Below are positions 16,954-25,257 of a DNA stretch of 64,000 nt, in pieces. A program made the translations under genes and the position numbers. Source of the DNA: Planctomycetota bacterium. GTDB lineage: Bacteria > Planctomycetota > UBA1135 > JADKAF01. Position 1 is the first letter of the stretch. Each line of letters starts with the position of its first letter. Location of the stretch: contig JADKAF010000001.1 of assembly GCA_016719295.1 (NCBI GenBank), positions 1,116,001 through 1,180,000 of the forward strand, read 5' to 3'. Under the pieces are notes generated by a model, which was given only the letters and a program-made list of their open reading frames with translations, was not told where the DNA came from and ran no database searches.

Positions 16954-17955
16954 ATGCCTCCCGCCCTCAGCGTCCTCGTGCCGATCCGCGGCGCCGGCGA
17001 GCACCTGCGCCTCGCGCTGGATTCGCTCGCCGCGCAGGAGGAGGCGGACTACGAAGCATTGCTCGTCGACGACGGCGCGAGCGAGGAGGTGCGTTCGGAG
17101 CTCGAGAAGCGCGCGCGTGCCGACCCGCGCCTCCGCGTGCTGCCCTGCGCCGGTGACGGGCTCGTCGCGGCGCTGAACACCGGCCTCGCCGCCGCGCAGG
17201 CACCGCTGCTCGCGCGCTTCGACGCCGACGACTGGATGCATCCCGAGCGCCTCTCGCGCCAGCGCGCGCACTTCGCGGAGCACCCCGCGCTCGCGCTCTC
17301 GGCGACGCGCTTCCATCTGCTCGACGCCGTGCCGGGCGGCGGCTACGAGCGCTATCGCGACTGGCAGAACGCTCTGCTCGACCGAGAGTCGATCCACCGC
17401 GCCCGCTTCATCGAGTCGCCGCTCGCGCATCCCACGATCTGCATCCGGACCGAGCTGCTGCGTTCGCTCGGCGGCTACCGCGAGCTCGGCTGGCCCGAGG
17501 ACTACGACCTCTTCCTGCGCGTGCTCGAAGCGGGTCACGCGGTGGAGAAGCTCGCCTGCGATCTCCACGGCTGGCGCGATCATCCGCGGCGCACCTCGCG
17601 CGTCCACCCGCGCTACGCGCCGGAGGCCTTCCTGCGCTTGAAGGCGCACTTCCTCGCGCGGGGCGTGCTCGCGCTTCACGCGCGCACCTGGATCTGGGGC
17701 GCAGGACCGATCGGAACCCGGCTCTATCGCGCGCTGCGCGCCGAGGGCGCCTCCATCGCGGGCTTCATCGACATCGATCCGAAGAAGATCGGCTCCACGC
17801 GCGGCGGGCTCCGCATCCACGCGCAGGAGGTCTTGTCGACGGAGCGCGGCTCGCTCATCCTCGCCGCCGTGGGAGGCAGCGGAGCGGCCGTGCTCCGCGC
17901 GCATCTCACCGCCCTCGGCTACGTCGAGGGTGCGGACTTTCTCGCCGTCGCGTGA
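16954..17955 (+). CDS. Family 2 glycosyltransferase with C-terminal Rossmann-like extension
   Basis: This is a 333-residue GT-A enzyme with N-terminal 'LSVLVPIRGAGEHLRLALDS', nucleotide-binding 'LLVDDGASEE', and the metal-binding D-x-D as 'RFDADDW' at residues 90-94. 'ELGWPEDYDLFLRV' supplies the acceptor-side E-D region. About 89 residues are added at the C-terminus, starting 'TWIWGAGPIGTRLYRALR' and continuing 'GFIDIDPKKIG', which looks like a nucleotide-binding Rossmann half-domain of the type found next to nucleotidyl- or acyl-transferases of sugar pathways. It probably transfers a sugar to a cell-surface polymer. The stop overlaps a possible GTG start of the next gene by 4 bases. Confidence 0.87.
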   Translation: MPPALSVLVPIRGAGEHLRLALDSLAAQEEADYEALLVDDGASEEVRSELEKRARADPRLRVLPCAGDGLVAALNTGLAAAQAPLLARFDADDWMHPERLSRQRAHFAEHPALALSATRFHLLDAVPGGGYERYRDWQNALLDRESIHRARFIESPLAHPTICIRTELLRSLGGYRELGWPEDYDLFLRVLEAGHAVEKLACDLHGWRDHPRRTSRVHPRYAPEAFLRLKAHFLARGVLALHARTWIWGAGPIGTRLYRALRAEGASIAGFIDIDPKKIGSTRGGLRIHAQEVLSTERGSLILAAVGGSGAAVLRAHLTALGYVEGADFLAVA

Positions 17956-18014
17956 ACCGAGCCCGCGGCCGCCGTTCTCCTCTCGTTCCGGGCCCGTCCT
18001 CGAGGTCGACCGCC

Positions 18015-19970
18015 ATGCATCACCCGCCTCGCTCGCCGCGCCGTCGCATCGCGGCGCTCTCCCTTGCCCTGCTCGCCGCGATCGGCGCCGCCTCCGTCGC
18101 CTCGTTCGCGCAGCATCCGCACGAGTGGAACGGCTTCGATGCCGCCGACCCCGTGCGACAGCTCGAGAACCGCTTCGCGCTGATCGCGAGCGACGGGCTC
18201 GCACGCGCGGGCAGCGACGCGCAGGCGCTCGCGAGCACGCTGCGCCGCTATGGCTGGAGTGTCCGGCTCTTCGCCGAAGGAAAGCGCGCGCCGAAGGAGG
18301 AGGAGTGGCTCCGCGACTGGCGCGACTTGGCCTCGACCTGCGGGGCTTACGACACCGTATTGATCGCGTGGATCTCCGCCGGACCGCCGCCCGATGAGCT
18401 GGGGCCTTGGATGCGGCGCCTCGCCGTAGCGCCCGCCGCGCAGCGCATTCTGCTGGTCGATGCGCTGCGCCGGAGCTCGACCGAGCCGCCGGCGTTGCCG
18501 GATCCGCCGCCGCTGCAGCCGAGCTGGCGCGACGAGATCTTCACCGTGCTCGCGAGCGGCTGGGCGCAGCCGTCGTACGAGAGCGCGAGCCCCGATCCGC
18601 GGGCCCCCGAGCAGAAGGCGCTCGCGCACGGCCTCTACCTCGATGCCTTCCTCCGCGCTCTCGCGACGGAGACGAGCGATCTCAACGTCGACGGCTATCT
18701 CTCGCTGCGCGAAGCGCACCACGCGGCCTCCGCGCGCGCCGCGCGACGGGCCTTCGAGCTCGGCAGCGCGCAGCGCGCGGCGATCGTCTCGGAGCCTTCG
18801 CCGGGCGAAGATGCGTGGGTGCGCCATCTCGCGGCGCCCGTGGAGCCGGAGAGGAGCCCCGAAGCCGCGCCCGCCGTCGCTCCGGCGCGCGCCGAGCGAA
18901 CGGCGAGCCAACCCCTCGACGGGAAGTGGATGGGGCGCCTCATGCTCAGCCGTGCGAGCGCGATCCGGTGGCTGCTGCAGGCGCAGTCCGAGGACGGTCG
19001 GTGGGACGCGGATGCGTTCCCCTTCGAGGGTCCGCCCGAGAGCGCGGGACGCGGAGCGAGCTCGCACGACGTCGGCGTGACGGGTCTCGCGATCCTCGCG
19101 TTGCTCGGCACGGGGGACTTCGACGAATCCAAGAGCACGAAGGACGAGCGCGCCATCGCCGTCGAGCGCGGCGTGCGCTGGCTGCTCACCACCTTCGATG
19201 CCGACGGCATCCTCGGAGGACGGAGCAATCACGCCTTCCTCTACGACCACGGCATCGCCACCTACGCGCTCTGCGAAGCGCTCGTCGCGCGCGACCTGCC
19301 TAGCGTGCGCGCGGGTGCCGAGCGCGCGGTCCAGACCGTGCTGCGTGCGCGCAATCCGTACAAAGCCTGGCGGTACGAGCTGCCGCCGAACGGCGAGAAC
19401 GACACCTCGATGACGCTGTGGATGGCGCTCGCGCTCGACGCCGCGCGGCGCGCGAAGATCGAGGTCGATCGCCAGGCGCTCCGTGGCGCGCTCGACTTCT
19501 TGGACGAGATGACCGATCTCACCACCGGACGCTGCGGCTACCTCTCGCGCGGGGAGCCGCCTCCGCGTCCCGTGGGACGCGCGGAGCACTGGCCCGCGTC
19601 GTCCAGCGAGTCGCTCACCGCGGGAGCGGCGCTCTTGCGCCAGCGCTTCCGCTCCATCCTCGATACGCAGCCGGCCATCGACGCGCACCTGGACCTCATC
19701 CTCGTGAAGCCGCCGCAGGCCAGCGACGACGGCTCGACGCACGACTTCTACTACTGGAGCTTCGGCGCGCGTGCGCTGGAGGGGAACGCGAGCGAGAAGG
19801 CGCTGGCCTGGCGAAGCGCGCTCGGCAATGCGCTGCTCCGCTTGCAGACACCGAGCAGCGCTCCCGGCGGGGGATCCTTCGCCCCCACCGATCCGTGGGG
19901 TGAGGAAGAGGGCCGCGTCGGCACGACGGCGCATGCGCTGCTCGCGATGAACGCGTTGGCCGCGCGCTGA
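18015..19970 (+). CDS. Exported pseudo-caspase / terpene-cyclase-toroid protein
   Basis: The protein has 651 residues from the ATG at 18015, chosen because it opens a signal peptide; a GTG at 17952 overlapping the previous stop would add 21 residues. After the signal come elements of a caspase-like (peptidase C14) fold: 'DAQALASTLRRYGWSVRLF', then 'DTVLIAWISAGP' where the catalytic His motif S-G-H-G should be, then 'RILLVDALRRSS' where D-A-C-x-S-G should be. A trailing 'DLNVDGYLSLREAH' is typical of the family. Both catalytic residues are missing. From about residue 300 a prenyltransferase/squalene-cyclase type alpha-toroid follows ('AIRWLLQAQSEDGRWD', 'GVTGLAILALLGTG'), again without an obvious cyclase acid motif. 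Probably a non-enzymatic exported scaffold; the function is unknown. Confidence 0.75.
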   Translation: MHHPPRSPRRRIAALSLALLAAIGAASVASFAQHPHEWNGFDAADPVRQLENRFALIASDGLARAGSDAQALASTLRRYGWSVRLFAEGKRAPKEEEWLRDWRDLASTCGAYDTVLIAWISAGPPPDELGPWMRRLAVAPAAQRILLVDALRRSSTEPPALPDPPPLQPSWRDEIFTVLASGWAQPSYESASPDPRAPEQKALAHGLYLDAFLRALATETSDLNVDGYLSLREAHHAASARAARRAFELGSAQRAAIVSEPSPGEDAWVRHLAAPVEPERSPEAAPAVAPARAERTASQPLDGKWMGRLMLSRASAIRWLLQAQSEDGRWDADAFPFEGPPESAGRGASSHDVGVTGLAILALLGTGDFDESKSTKDERAIAVERGVRWLLTTFDADGILGGRSNHAFLYDHGIATYALCEALVARDLPSVRAGAERAVQTVLRARNPYKAWRYELPPNGENDTSMTLWMALALDAARRAKIEVDRQALRGALDFLDEMTDLTTGRCGYLSRGEPPPRPVGRAEHWPASSSESLTAGAALLRQRFRSILDTQPAIDAHLDLILVKPPQASDDGSTHDFYYWSFGARALEGNASEKALAWRSALGNALLRLQTPSSAPGGGSFAPTDPWGEEEGRVGTTAHALLAMNALAAR

Positions 19971-20053
19971 GCGCGAAGACGGCGCGAGAATCTCGCGAAG
20001 GAGGCGTGCGCGGCGGCATCTCGCCTGCGGAAGATCTCGCACGGAGGTGCTCG

Positions 20054-21031
20054 ATGTCACTGCTCGCCGTGTCTCTTGCGCTCTGCTGCTGCCCGCAGCA
20101 ACCCTCCACGCCGGCCCCGCCGCCTCCGGTGCGCGGCGTCGAGACCTGGAGCGGCTACCTGTTCCGCCGGGACTCGGGCTCCGTGCAGCTCGGCTCGGCA
20201 GTGGTCGCCATGGGTGTCATCGGGCGCGCCGCGCAGACGCTCGATCCCGAGAGCGCGCCGCGATTCGCCCCCTTGGTGAGCGCGGGCGACGACCGCTACT
20301 TCTACTGGAACTACGCGCTCGAGAAGGACGGCGCGATCGACGCGAGCTGCTTCCCGCGCGCTCTCGTGACGCTGCGCGGAGAGGTCTTAGGCGACGCTCC
20401 TTCGAGCGACGGCGGGTTCTCCTCCCTCGGCATGCCGAAGGAGATGCGCGCCCCACAGCTCGTCGAGTGCGAGCTCCTCGACGAGCGCTGGCTCGCGGAG
20501 TGGGCGCTCTTCTTCCGCGACCCGGCTTCGCCATTCCGCGTTGCGAAGCAGGTCGAGAGCGATGGCGCCTCGCGAAAGGCGTTCGGCACGGCAGCGCTCG
20601 CGGCGCTCCGGCGCATGCGCAATCTGCCCGGTCCGGACGCGAAGCAGCTCGAGCTGCTTCGCGCGATCGACCCGGATGCGAAGCCGAGCGAGCGCTTCCG
20701 CCGCGGCAAGGAGCACGAGATCCAGCGCTGGCTGATGGAGAGCGTGAAGAAGGGCGAGCTCGAGCTCGGCGATCTCTCCGATCTCCCGCCGCTGCCGCCG
20801 TCGAGCACCGAGCTGCAAGGGCTCTTCCTCGAGGCGGAGACGCTCGAGGTCTTCCTCGCCATGGTGCTGGTGCGCTGGAAAGGCGAGCTCGCGCTGCTGC
20901 AGCTCGTGCACTACGAGAAGAACGAGCGCTCCACCTGGTACGAGAGCACGCCGCTCGACCGCGTGTCCGCGTGGAGCGAGGAGCACTACGCGCGCTGTCG
21001 CGCGGCGACGCGCGAGACGCTGAAGCGATGA
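20054..21031 (+). CDS. Exported protein of unknown function
   Basis: The start at 20054 is set by a strong GGAGG (20043-20047) six bases upstream and by a short signal peptide 'MSLLAVSLALCCC', giving 325 residues. The three adjacent cysteines could include a lipobox-like site, but no standard lipobox is seen. The mature part is mixed alpha/beta with charged surfaces ('FYWNYALEKDGAID', 'LFFRDPASPFRVAKQ'). No family is recognised. The stop overlaps the next gene's start by 4 bases (ATGA), so it is co-expressed with the membrane spermidine-synthase-like protein, and it follows the pseudo-caspase gene by 83 bp. Confidence 0.7.
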   Translation: MSLLAVSLALCCCPQQPSTPAPPPPVRGVETWSGYLFRRDSGSVQLGSAVVAMGVIGRAAQTLDPESAPRFAPLVSAGDDRYFYWNYALEKDGAIDASCFPRALVTLRGEVLGDAPSSDGGFSSLGMPKEMRAPQLVECELLDERWLAEWALFFRDPASPFRVAKQVESDGASRKAFGTAALAALRRMRNLPGPDAKQLELLRAIDPDAKPSERFRRGKEHEIQRWLMESVKKGELELGDLSDLPPLPPSSTELQGLFLEAETLEVFLAMVLVRWKGELALLQLVHYEKNERSTWYESTPLDRVSAWSEEHYARCRAATRETLKR

Positions 21032-22446
21032 AGCGCGAGCTCCTCGCCGCCTTCGCCGCCGGAGCCGCGGCGATGGCGCTGGAGATGATCGCGAGCCGCT
21101 GGTTGGCACCCGGCTTCGGAGCCACGCTCGAGACCTGGAGCTGGTTGATCGGCGCGACGCTGCTCGCCGGGGCGTGCGGCGCGGCGCTCGCGGCGCTCGC
21201 CGCGACGCGCCTCACAGCCGCCAGCGCGATGCTCGCGGCGAGTGCAGCCATCCTCGCCTCCGCGCTCGGGAACGCGGCGCTCATCGAAGCGCTCTTGCCG
21301 CTGCCGTTGCAGCTCGGCGCCGCCCTCGCGGCGCTCGTACTCGTGGGTCCCGCGGGTCTCTCACTCGGCGCCGTGCTCCCGCTGCTCGCCGAGCGCGCCG
21401 AGGCGCGCGGCGGCCGCGGCCTCGGCGCGCTCGTCGCGGCCTCCACGGCGGGGAGCTTGGCCGGGACGCTGCTCGCCGCGCTCGTCGCGATGCCGGAGCT
21501 CGGCGCGCGCGCGACGGCGCTGCTCGCGGCAGCTCTCCTCGCCCTGGCCGCGCTGCCCGTGCTGCCGCGCCATCGAAGATGGCCTCGTGCGCTCCTCGCG
21601 CTCGCGTTCCTCGCCCCCGCGCTGCTCGTCCTCACGCCGCGGCAAGAACGAGAGCTGCGCTCGCCGTACGCCGCGCTCGATCTCCGCGCCGAGCGCGACG
21701 CGCTCCGCCTCTTCGCCGACGGCATCGCGCAAGGCAGCTACGCGCCCTTCGCGACGAGCCGCGCGAGCGCGCTCGCGCACGGGCAGTGGATCTCCCTCCT
21801 GCCCTACCTGCATCCGCGCGGCCGCACGGCGTTACAGATCGGGCTCGGCCTCGGCGAAGGCGCGCGCGCGCTCGAGGAGAGCGGCCTCGCGGTGACGAGC
21901 GTCGAGCTCGATCCCACGATCGCCGAGCTCGTGCGCACGCGCGGCTTCACGCGCGATGCGATCCACGTCGGTGATGGACGCGCGTTCTGGCGTCGCACGC
22001 CGGAGCGCTACGACTTCGCCGTGCTGGACGCGTTCCAAGGCGAGACGATGCCGGAGCATCTGCTGAGTCGCGAAGCTCTGGGCGAGCTCCGCGCGCGCTT
22101 GCAACCCGGCGGCATCGTCGTGGTGCACGCCATCGCGAGGAGCGAAGGAGCCGCGACCGCTGCGATCGCGCGCACGCTGGCCACGGTCTTCGAGCACCAG
22201 CTCGCGCTGCGTTCGCCACGCGCGGACGGCCTGCACGATCTCTTCCTCTTCGCCTCGACCTGCCCGCTCATCGTGCCGCCGCATCCCGAGCTCGAAGCAG
22301 AAACGCTAGAGGCGGCGCGTTTCGCGCCGCCTCCCGATGGCGTCCTGCTGGAGGACGACCGCAATCCCCTCGCGACGCTGCGCGCCGAGGAAGGACGCCA
22401 GCTGCGCAGCGCCAGCTTGCAAGCGGCTAGCTACATCGCACCGTGA
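21028..22446 (+). CDS. Membrane spermidine-synthase-like protein (fused MFS/SpeE type)
   Basis: This 472-residue protein begins with about eight hydrophobic helices (residues 5-205, beginning 'MALEMIASRWLAPGFGATLE'). That opening sequence is a hallmark of the fused-MFS/spermidine synthase family. It is followed by an AdoMet-binding methyltransferase-like domain: 'ALQIGLGLGEGARALEESG', 'VTSVELDPTIAELV', 'HVGDGRAFWRR', 'YDFAVLDAF'. Members may transfer aminopropyl groups or serve unknown roles; the D-x-D polyamine site is not clear. ATGA overlap with the upstream gene indicates translational coupling. Downstream lie two hairpins that probably end transcription. Confidence 0.82.
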   Translation: MKRELLAAFAAGAAAMALEMIASRWLAPGFGATLETWSWLIGATLLAGACGAALAALAATRLTAASAMLAASAAILASALGNAALIEALLPLPLQLGAALAALVLVGPAGLSLGAVLPLLAERAEARGGRGLGALVAASTAGSLAGTLLAALVAMPELGARATALLAAALLALAALPVLPRHRRWPRALLALAFLAPALLVLTPRQERELRSPYAALDLRAERDALRLFADGIAQGSYAPFATSRASALAHGQWISLLPYLHPRGRTALQIGLGLGEGARALEESGLAVTSVELDPTIAELVRTRGFTRDAIHVGDGRAFWRRTPERYDFAVLDAFQGETMPEHLLSREALGELRARLQPGGIVVVHAIARSEGAATAAIARTLATVFEHQLALRSPRADGLHDLFLFASTCPLIVPPHPELEAETLEAARFAPPPDGVLLEDDRNPLATLRAEEGRQLRSASLQAASYIAP

Positions 22447-22530
22447 AGGACCAAGTCCTGCTCACGTACGGCGCTTCAGCACTATGACGCACCGCGACAG
22501 CAGGGAACGCGGACGGACTGGACGCCTCCG

Positions 22531-22606
22531 CGCGCGGCGCCGTCAGGCTCTACTCCGCAAGCAACCAAGGACGGGCCGAGAGCCTTTCACGCGCGGCGCC
22601 GTCAGG
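22531..22606. repeat. 17-bp direct repeat pair
   Basis: CGCGCGGCGCCGTCAGG occurs at 22531-22547 and again at 22590-22606, 59 bp apart, in the gap between the spermidine-synthase-like gene and the IclR gene. The second copy is extended into a perfect hairpin (22591-22614). Confidence 0.7.
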
Positions 22607-22614
22607 CGCCGCGC
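22591..22614. terminator. GC-rich hairpin (10-bp stem, 4-nt loop)
   Basis: GCGCGGCGCC, loop GTCA and GGCGCCGCGC pair perfectly. It is downstream of the plus-strand operon ending at 22446 and may end its transcription, although no T-tract follows. Confidence 0.5.
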
Positions 22615-22624
22615 CAGCCAACAA

Positions 22625-22651
22625 CACTGAGGGGCTGAAAGCCCCTCAGTG
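22625..22651. terminator. 12-bp perfect hairpin at the IclR stop codon
   Basis: CACTGAGGGGCT, loop GAA and AGCCCCTCAGTG pair over 12 bp. The right arm contains the stop codon of the minus-strand IclR gene (22646-22648). It is a likely (bidirectional) terminator for both converging transcripts. Confidence 0.65.
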
Positions 22652-23431
22652 CGCGACGAAGCTCCGCGTCGTGTCGAGCGGCGCCGGCGTGCTGCCCGGA
22701 CGCGCGCAGCCCTTCTCGCGGAGGAGGTTCAGGCACTTCAGCGCCAGCGACTCCTCTTGACCGACCGGCAAGCGACCCGACGGCCAGGAGACCGCCACCG
22801 TCGCGACGAGCTCGTTCTTGTCGTAGAGCGGCAGGGCGAAGGCGTCGACGCCTTCGTAGGTGTCCTGCTTGTTGTAGGCGATGCCCGTGCGGCGCGATTC
22901 GTCGATCTCCTTGGAGAGCTCCGTGCGCTTCGACTCGCCGCTGACGATCGCCAGGCCGTGGCTCTCGAGCTCGGGCTTCAGCGCCATCCAGAGCTTGCCC
23001 ATCGCGAGCTTGTAGAGCGGGAAGCGATCGCCGACCTTCGACATCACGTTCACCGGCTTCGAGCCCGAGAGGTGCTCGACGTGCAGCACGCCGTCGCCGG
23101 CCAGGACGCCCAGCGTGACGGACTCGTTGGTGAGATCGCGGAGCCCCTCCAGCACGTGGTGGAAGCGCGACTTCAGCGTCGCGTAGGGCTGGTAGGAGCC
23201 CATCTCCTTGATGCAGTCGCCGAGGTGCCAGCGCCCCTCGACGGACTTCACCCAGCCCACGAGCTGGAAGGTCGAGAGGATGCGCACGACGGTCGTGCGC
23301 GGATAGCCGAGGGCACGCACGAGGTCGGCCGTCGTGAGGCCGCCACCCTTCTCACCCAGGCAGGTGATGAGGCTGATGGCCTTCAGGAGCGAAGTCGCGA
23401 TCGTGCGATCTTGCGTCGGAGTGGGAACCAT
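22646..23431 (-). CDS. IclR-family transcriptional regulator
   Basis: This 261-residue protein has an N-terminal winged helix-turn-helix: 'LTTADLVRALGYPRTTVVRIL', then 'VGWVKSVEGRWHLGDC'. A C-terminal IclR effector domain follows ('LRDLTNESVTLGVLAGDGVLHVEHL', 'AIVSGESKRTELSKEIDESR', 'YEGVDAFALPLYDKNELVATVAVS'). The start at ATG 23431 begins just before the predicted DNA-binding domain, and the longer open frame upstream is low-complexity and unlikely. Such regulators control catabolic or transport operons after binding small acids, but no obvious target operon is adjacent. It is transcribed divergently from mog with 271 bp between, which may include its own operator. Confidence 0.9.
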   Translation of the reverse strand: MVPTPTQDRTIATSLLKAISLITCLGEKGGGLTTADLVRALGYPRTTVVRILSTFQLVGWVKSVEGRWHLGDCIKEMGSYQPYATLKSRFHHVLEGLRDLTNESVTLGVLAGDGVLHVEHLSGSKPVNVMSKVGDRFPLYKLAMGKLWMALKPELESHGLAIVSGESKRTELSKEIDESRRTGIAYNKQDTYEGVDAFALPLYDKNELVATVAVSWPSGRLPVGQEESLALKCLNLLREKGCARPGSTPAPLDTTRSFVAH

Positions 23432-23702
23432 GGAGCGCAGGCTGGGGGGTCTCGGAGCCGGGGTTCTCCCCGTACCCGCCCTGGATCGGAGGCTTCCGTC
23501 CGGAAACTGGTAGGTCGGAACCGAATGCGGAAGAGTATTCCGATTCCGGGAGCTTCTGTAGGGCGGCAAGCGGTTTTTTCTACCTGCATGCCGAAGGCCG
23601 CCCCTCGCCCGGGCTCCGCCCTCGTCGCTCGCAGCCCCTCGCCGGGTCCCCGTCGGCTTCGCTATCCTCCGCGCCCACTCTCCCGCTGAGGACGCTCCCG
23701 TC
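23432..23702. promoter_or_regulatory. Divergent IclR/mog intergenic region with a small dyad
   Basis: This region must hold the promoters of both genes. It is less GC-rich than the surroundings near 23500-23580. CGGAA-GAGTA-TTCCG (23528-23542) is a perfect 5-5-5 dyad, and further TCGGAA and ATTCCG elements flank it. That is the right size for an IclR-family operator, but the match is only suggestive. Confidence 0.35.
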
Positions 23703-24233
23703 GTGAAGGCCCGCATCGGCTTCGTCACCATCTCCGACCGCGCGAGCCGCGGCATCTACGAGGACCTCGGCGGTCCGGAGATGCAGCGCGTGATCCGCGA
23801 GTACTTGAGCTCGCCCTGGGAGCCGATCGCCGTCGTGATCCCCGACGAGCGCCAGCTCATCGAGCAGACCCTCGAGCGCCTCGTCGACGTCGAGGGCTGC
23901 TGCCTCGTGCTCACCACCGGCGGCACCGGACCGGCGCTGCGCGACGTCACGCCGGAGGCGACCCGCGCGGTGTGCTCGAAGATCCTCGACGGCTTCGGCG
24001 AGCAGATGCGCGCGGTCTCGCTGCAGAAGGTGCCGACGGCGATCCTCTCCCGCCAGATCGCGGGCATCCGCGGGAAGGCGCTGATCATCAACCTGCCGGG
24101 GAAGCCGAAGGCGATCCGCGAGTGCCTCGATGCGGTGTTCCCCGCCGTGCCCTACTGCATCGATCTGCTGGACGGTCCGTACCTCACGACGCACGAGAGC
24201 GTGATCCGCGCGTTCCGGCCGGCGGCGAAATAG
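23703..24233 (+). CDS. mog: Molybdopterin adenylyltransferase
   Basis: This 176-residue enzyme adenylylates molybdopterin before molybdate insertion in molybdenum cofactor synthesis. 'IGFVTISDRASRGIYEDLGGP' is the family start, 'LVLTTGGTGPALRDVTPEAT' is the nucleotide/molybdopterin-binding loop, and 'ALIINLPGKPKAIRECLDAVFPAV' is the C-terminal signature. The GTG start at 23703 directly precedes the conserved first strand. No other cofactor gene is in the window. A gene for an unknown protein starts 27 bp downstream on the same strand and may be co-transcribed. Confidence 0.95.
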   Translation: MKARIGFVTISDRASRGIYEDLGGPEMQRVIREYLSSPWEPIAVVIPDERQLIEQTLERLVDVEGCCLVLTTGGTGPALRDVTPEATRAVCSKILDGFGEQMRAVSLQKVPTAILSRQIAGIRGKALIINLPGKPKAIRECLDAVFPAVPYCIDLLDGPYLTTHESVIRAFRPAAK

Positions 24234-24260
24234 CCGGGCGCTCCGCGCGCTGCGCCTGCC

Positions 24261-25247
24261 GTGACCGCCACTCCCGCTGCTCTCGCGATCGCCCCGCGCC
24301 GCCCGCGCGGTCCGATCCCCGACGCGCTCTACCTGGCGAGCTTGCCGGAGCGGGCGCTGCGCTCGCTGTCGGGTTGGATCGGCCGCGGCGCGCTCTGCCT
24401 CGCGAATCTGCTGCCACGCCCGCTGCGCGAGAGCCGCTTCTATCGGATCGCGGTGCGCAAGCAGCTCCATTTCCTTTGCGAGGACCTCGGAGGCGCCGTG
24501 CCGGACGCCTCGCGGCGCGCGAAGCAAGCCGAAGGCGGATCGCTGACGAGCCGCGCCGTCGGCGGCGCGCTCGACAACGCGCTGATCCTCGGCCTCCACG
24601 TCTCGCCGGTCTGGGTGCTGCTCGCCCTCGCCGATGCGATCGACGGCGCGCGCGGCGTCGCGAAGGAGATCGCGCGCGAGCTCGAGCGCGAAGGGGTCCT
24701 GCCGGAGGGCTCGCGGGTCACGCAGCTCGAAGAGCTGCTGGGGCAGGTCGCGAAGGTCTCTGGCGTCGTCGCCGAGTCGATCGACGCCCCGCCGCTCTCC
24801 CTGGAGGAGCTGAAGCGAACGGTGCTGGCGCTGCGCGATGAAGCGCAGCGCATCGACGTCGAGCACGTGGTCTCCGCGCGCGACCTCGAGGCCTTGTGGA
24901 GCGCCGTTCGCGAGAGCGCCGCGCACGAGCAGCGCTCGGTGCTCGAGGCCTCCGCCGGCATCGCGCTCGGCTCGATCACGCGCCTCGGGGCGCTCGGCAA
25001 TCTGCTCGGGCGCTCGGCGCTGGCCACCGCGCGCGCCGGCGGGCAGCTCTTCTGGCGCGAGCTGGTCTCGGGCTATCTCGAGTCGGCGCGCGAGATGCAG
25101 CGACGCGGCTTCTTCGCCACGCTGCATCGCTCGCTCGCGCCGCAGACGCGCGGCACGCGCCGCTCGTTCGATCCGCGGCGCGTGAGCTGGACCGAGACGC
25201 TGCTGAGCTGCGGGCGCTATCGCCGCGCGAGCTGGCGGAAGCGCTGA
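24261..25247 (+). CDS. Protein of unknown function downstream of mog
   Basis: The protein has 328 residues from a GTG start and I do not recognise a family. It is basic and alpha-helical. Residues about 112-133 ('NALILGLHVSPVWVLLALAD') form a hydrophobic stretch that could be a membrane or buried helix, and the rest is rich in Arg, Ala and Glu ('EIARELEREGVLPEGS', 'LKRTVLALRDEAQRID'). No signal peptide is seen. Position 27 bp after mog suggests shared transcription but not a role in cofactor synthesis. Its stop is only 10 bp from the stop of the converging VPS10 gene. Confidence 0.7.
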   Translation: MTATPAALAIAPRRPRGPIPDALYLASLPERALRSLSGWIGRGALCLANLLPRPLRESRFYRIAVRKQLHFLCEDLGGAVPDASRRAKQAEGGSLTSRAVGGALDNALILGLHVSPVWVLLALADAIDGARGVAKEIARELEREGVLPEGSRVTQLEELLGQVAKVSGVVAESIDAPPLSLEELKRTVLALRDEAQRIDVEHVVSARDLEALWSAVRESAAHEQRSVLEASAGIALGSITRLGALGNLLGRSALATARAGGQLFWRELVSGYLESAREMQRRGFFATLHRSLAPQTRGTRRSFDPRRVSWTETLLSCGRYRRASWRKR

Positions 25248-25257
25248 GCTCGTCCGC

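Noticed and set aside
18015..19970. Active caspase or active terpene cyclase
   Set aside because: The catalytic His and Cys are replaced and no D-x-D-D or Q-W cyclase motif was seen.
22337..22630. Small plus-strand open frame over the end of the SpeE-like gene
   Set aside because: Overlaps a well supported gene in another frame and lacks a start signal or conserved sequence.
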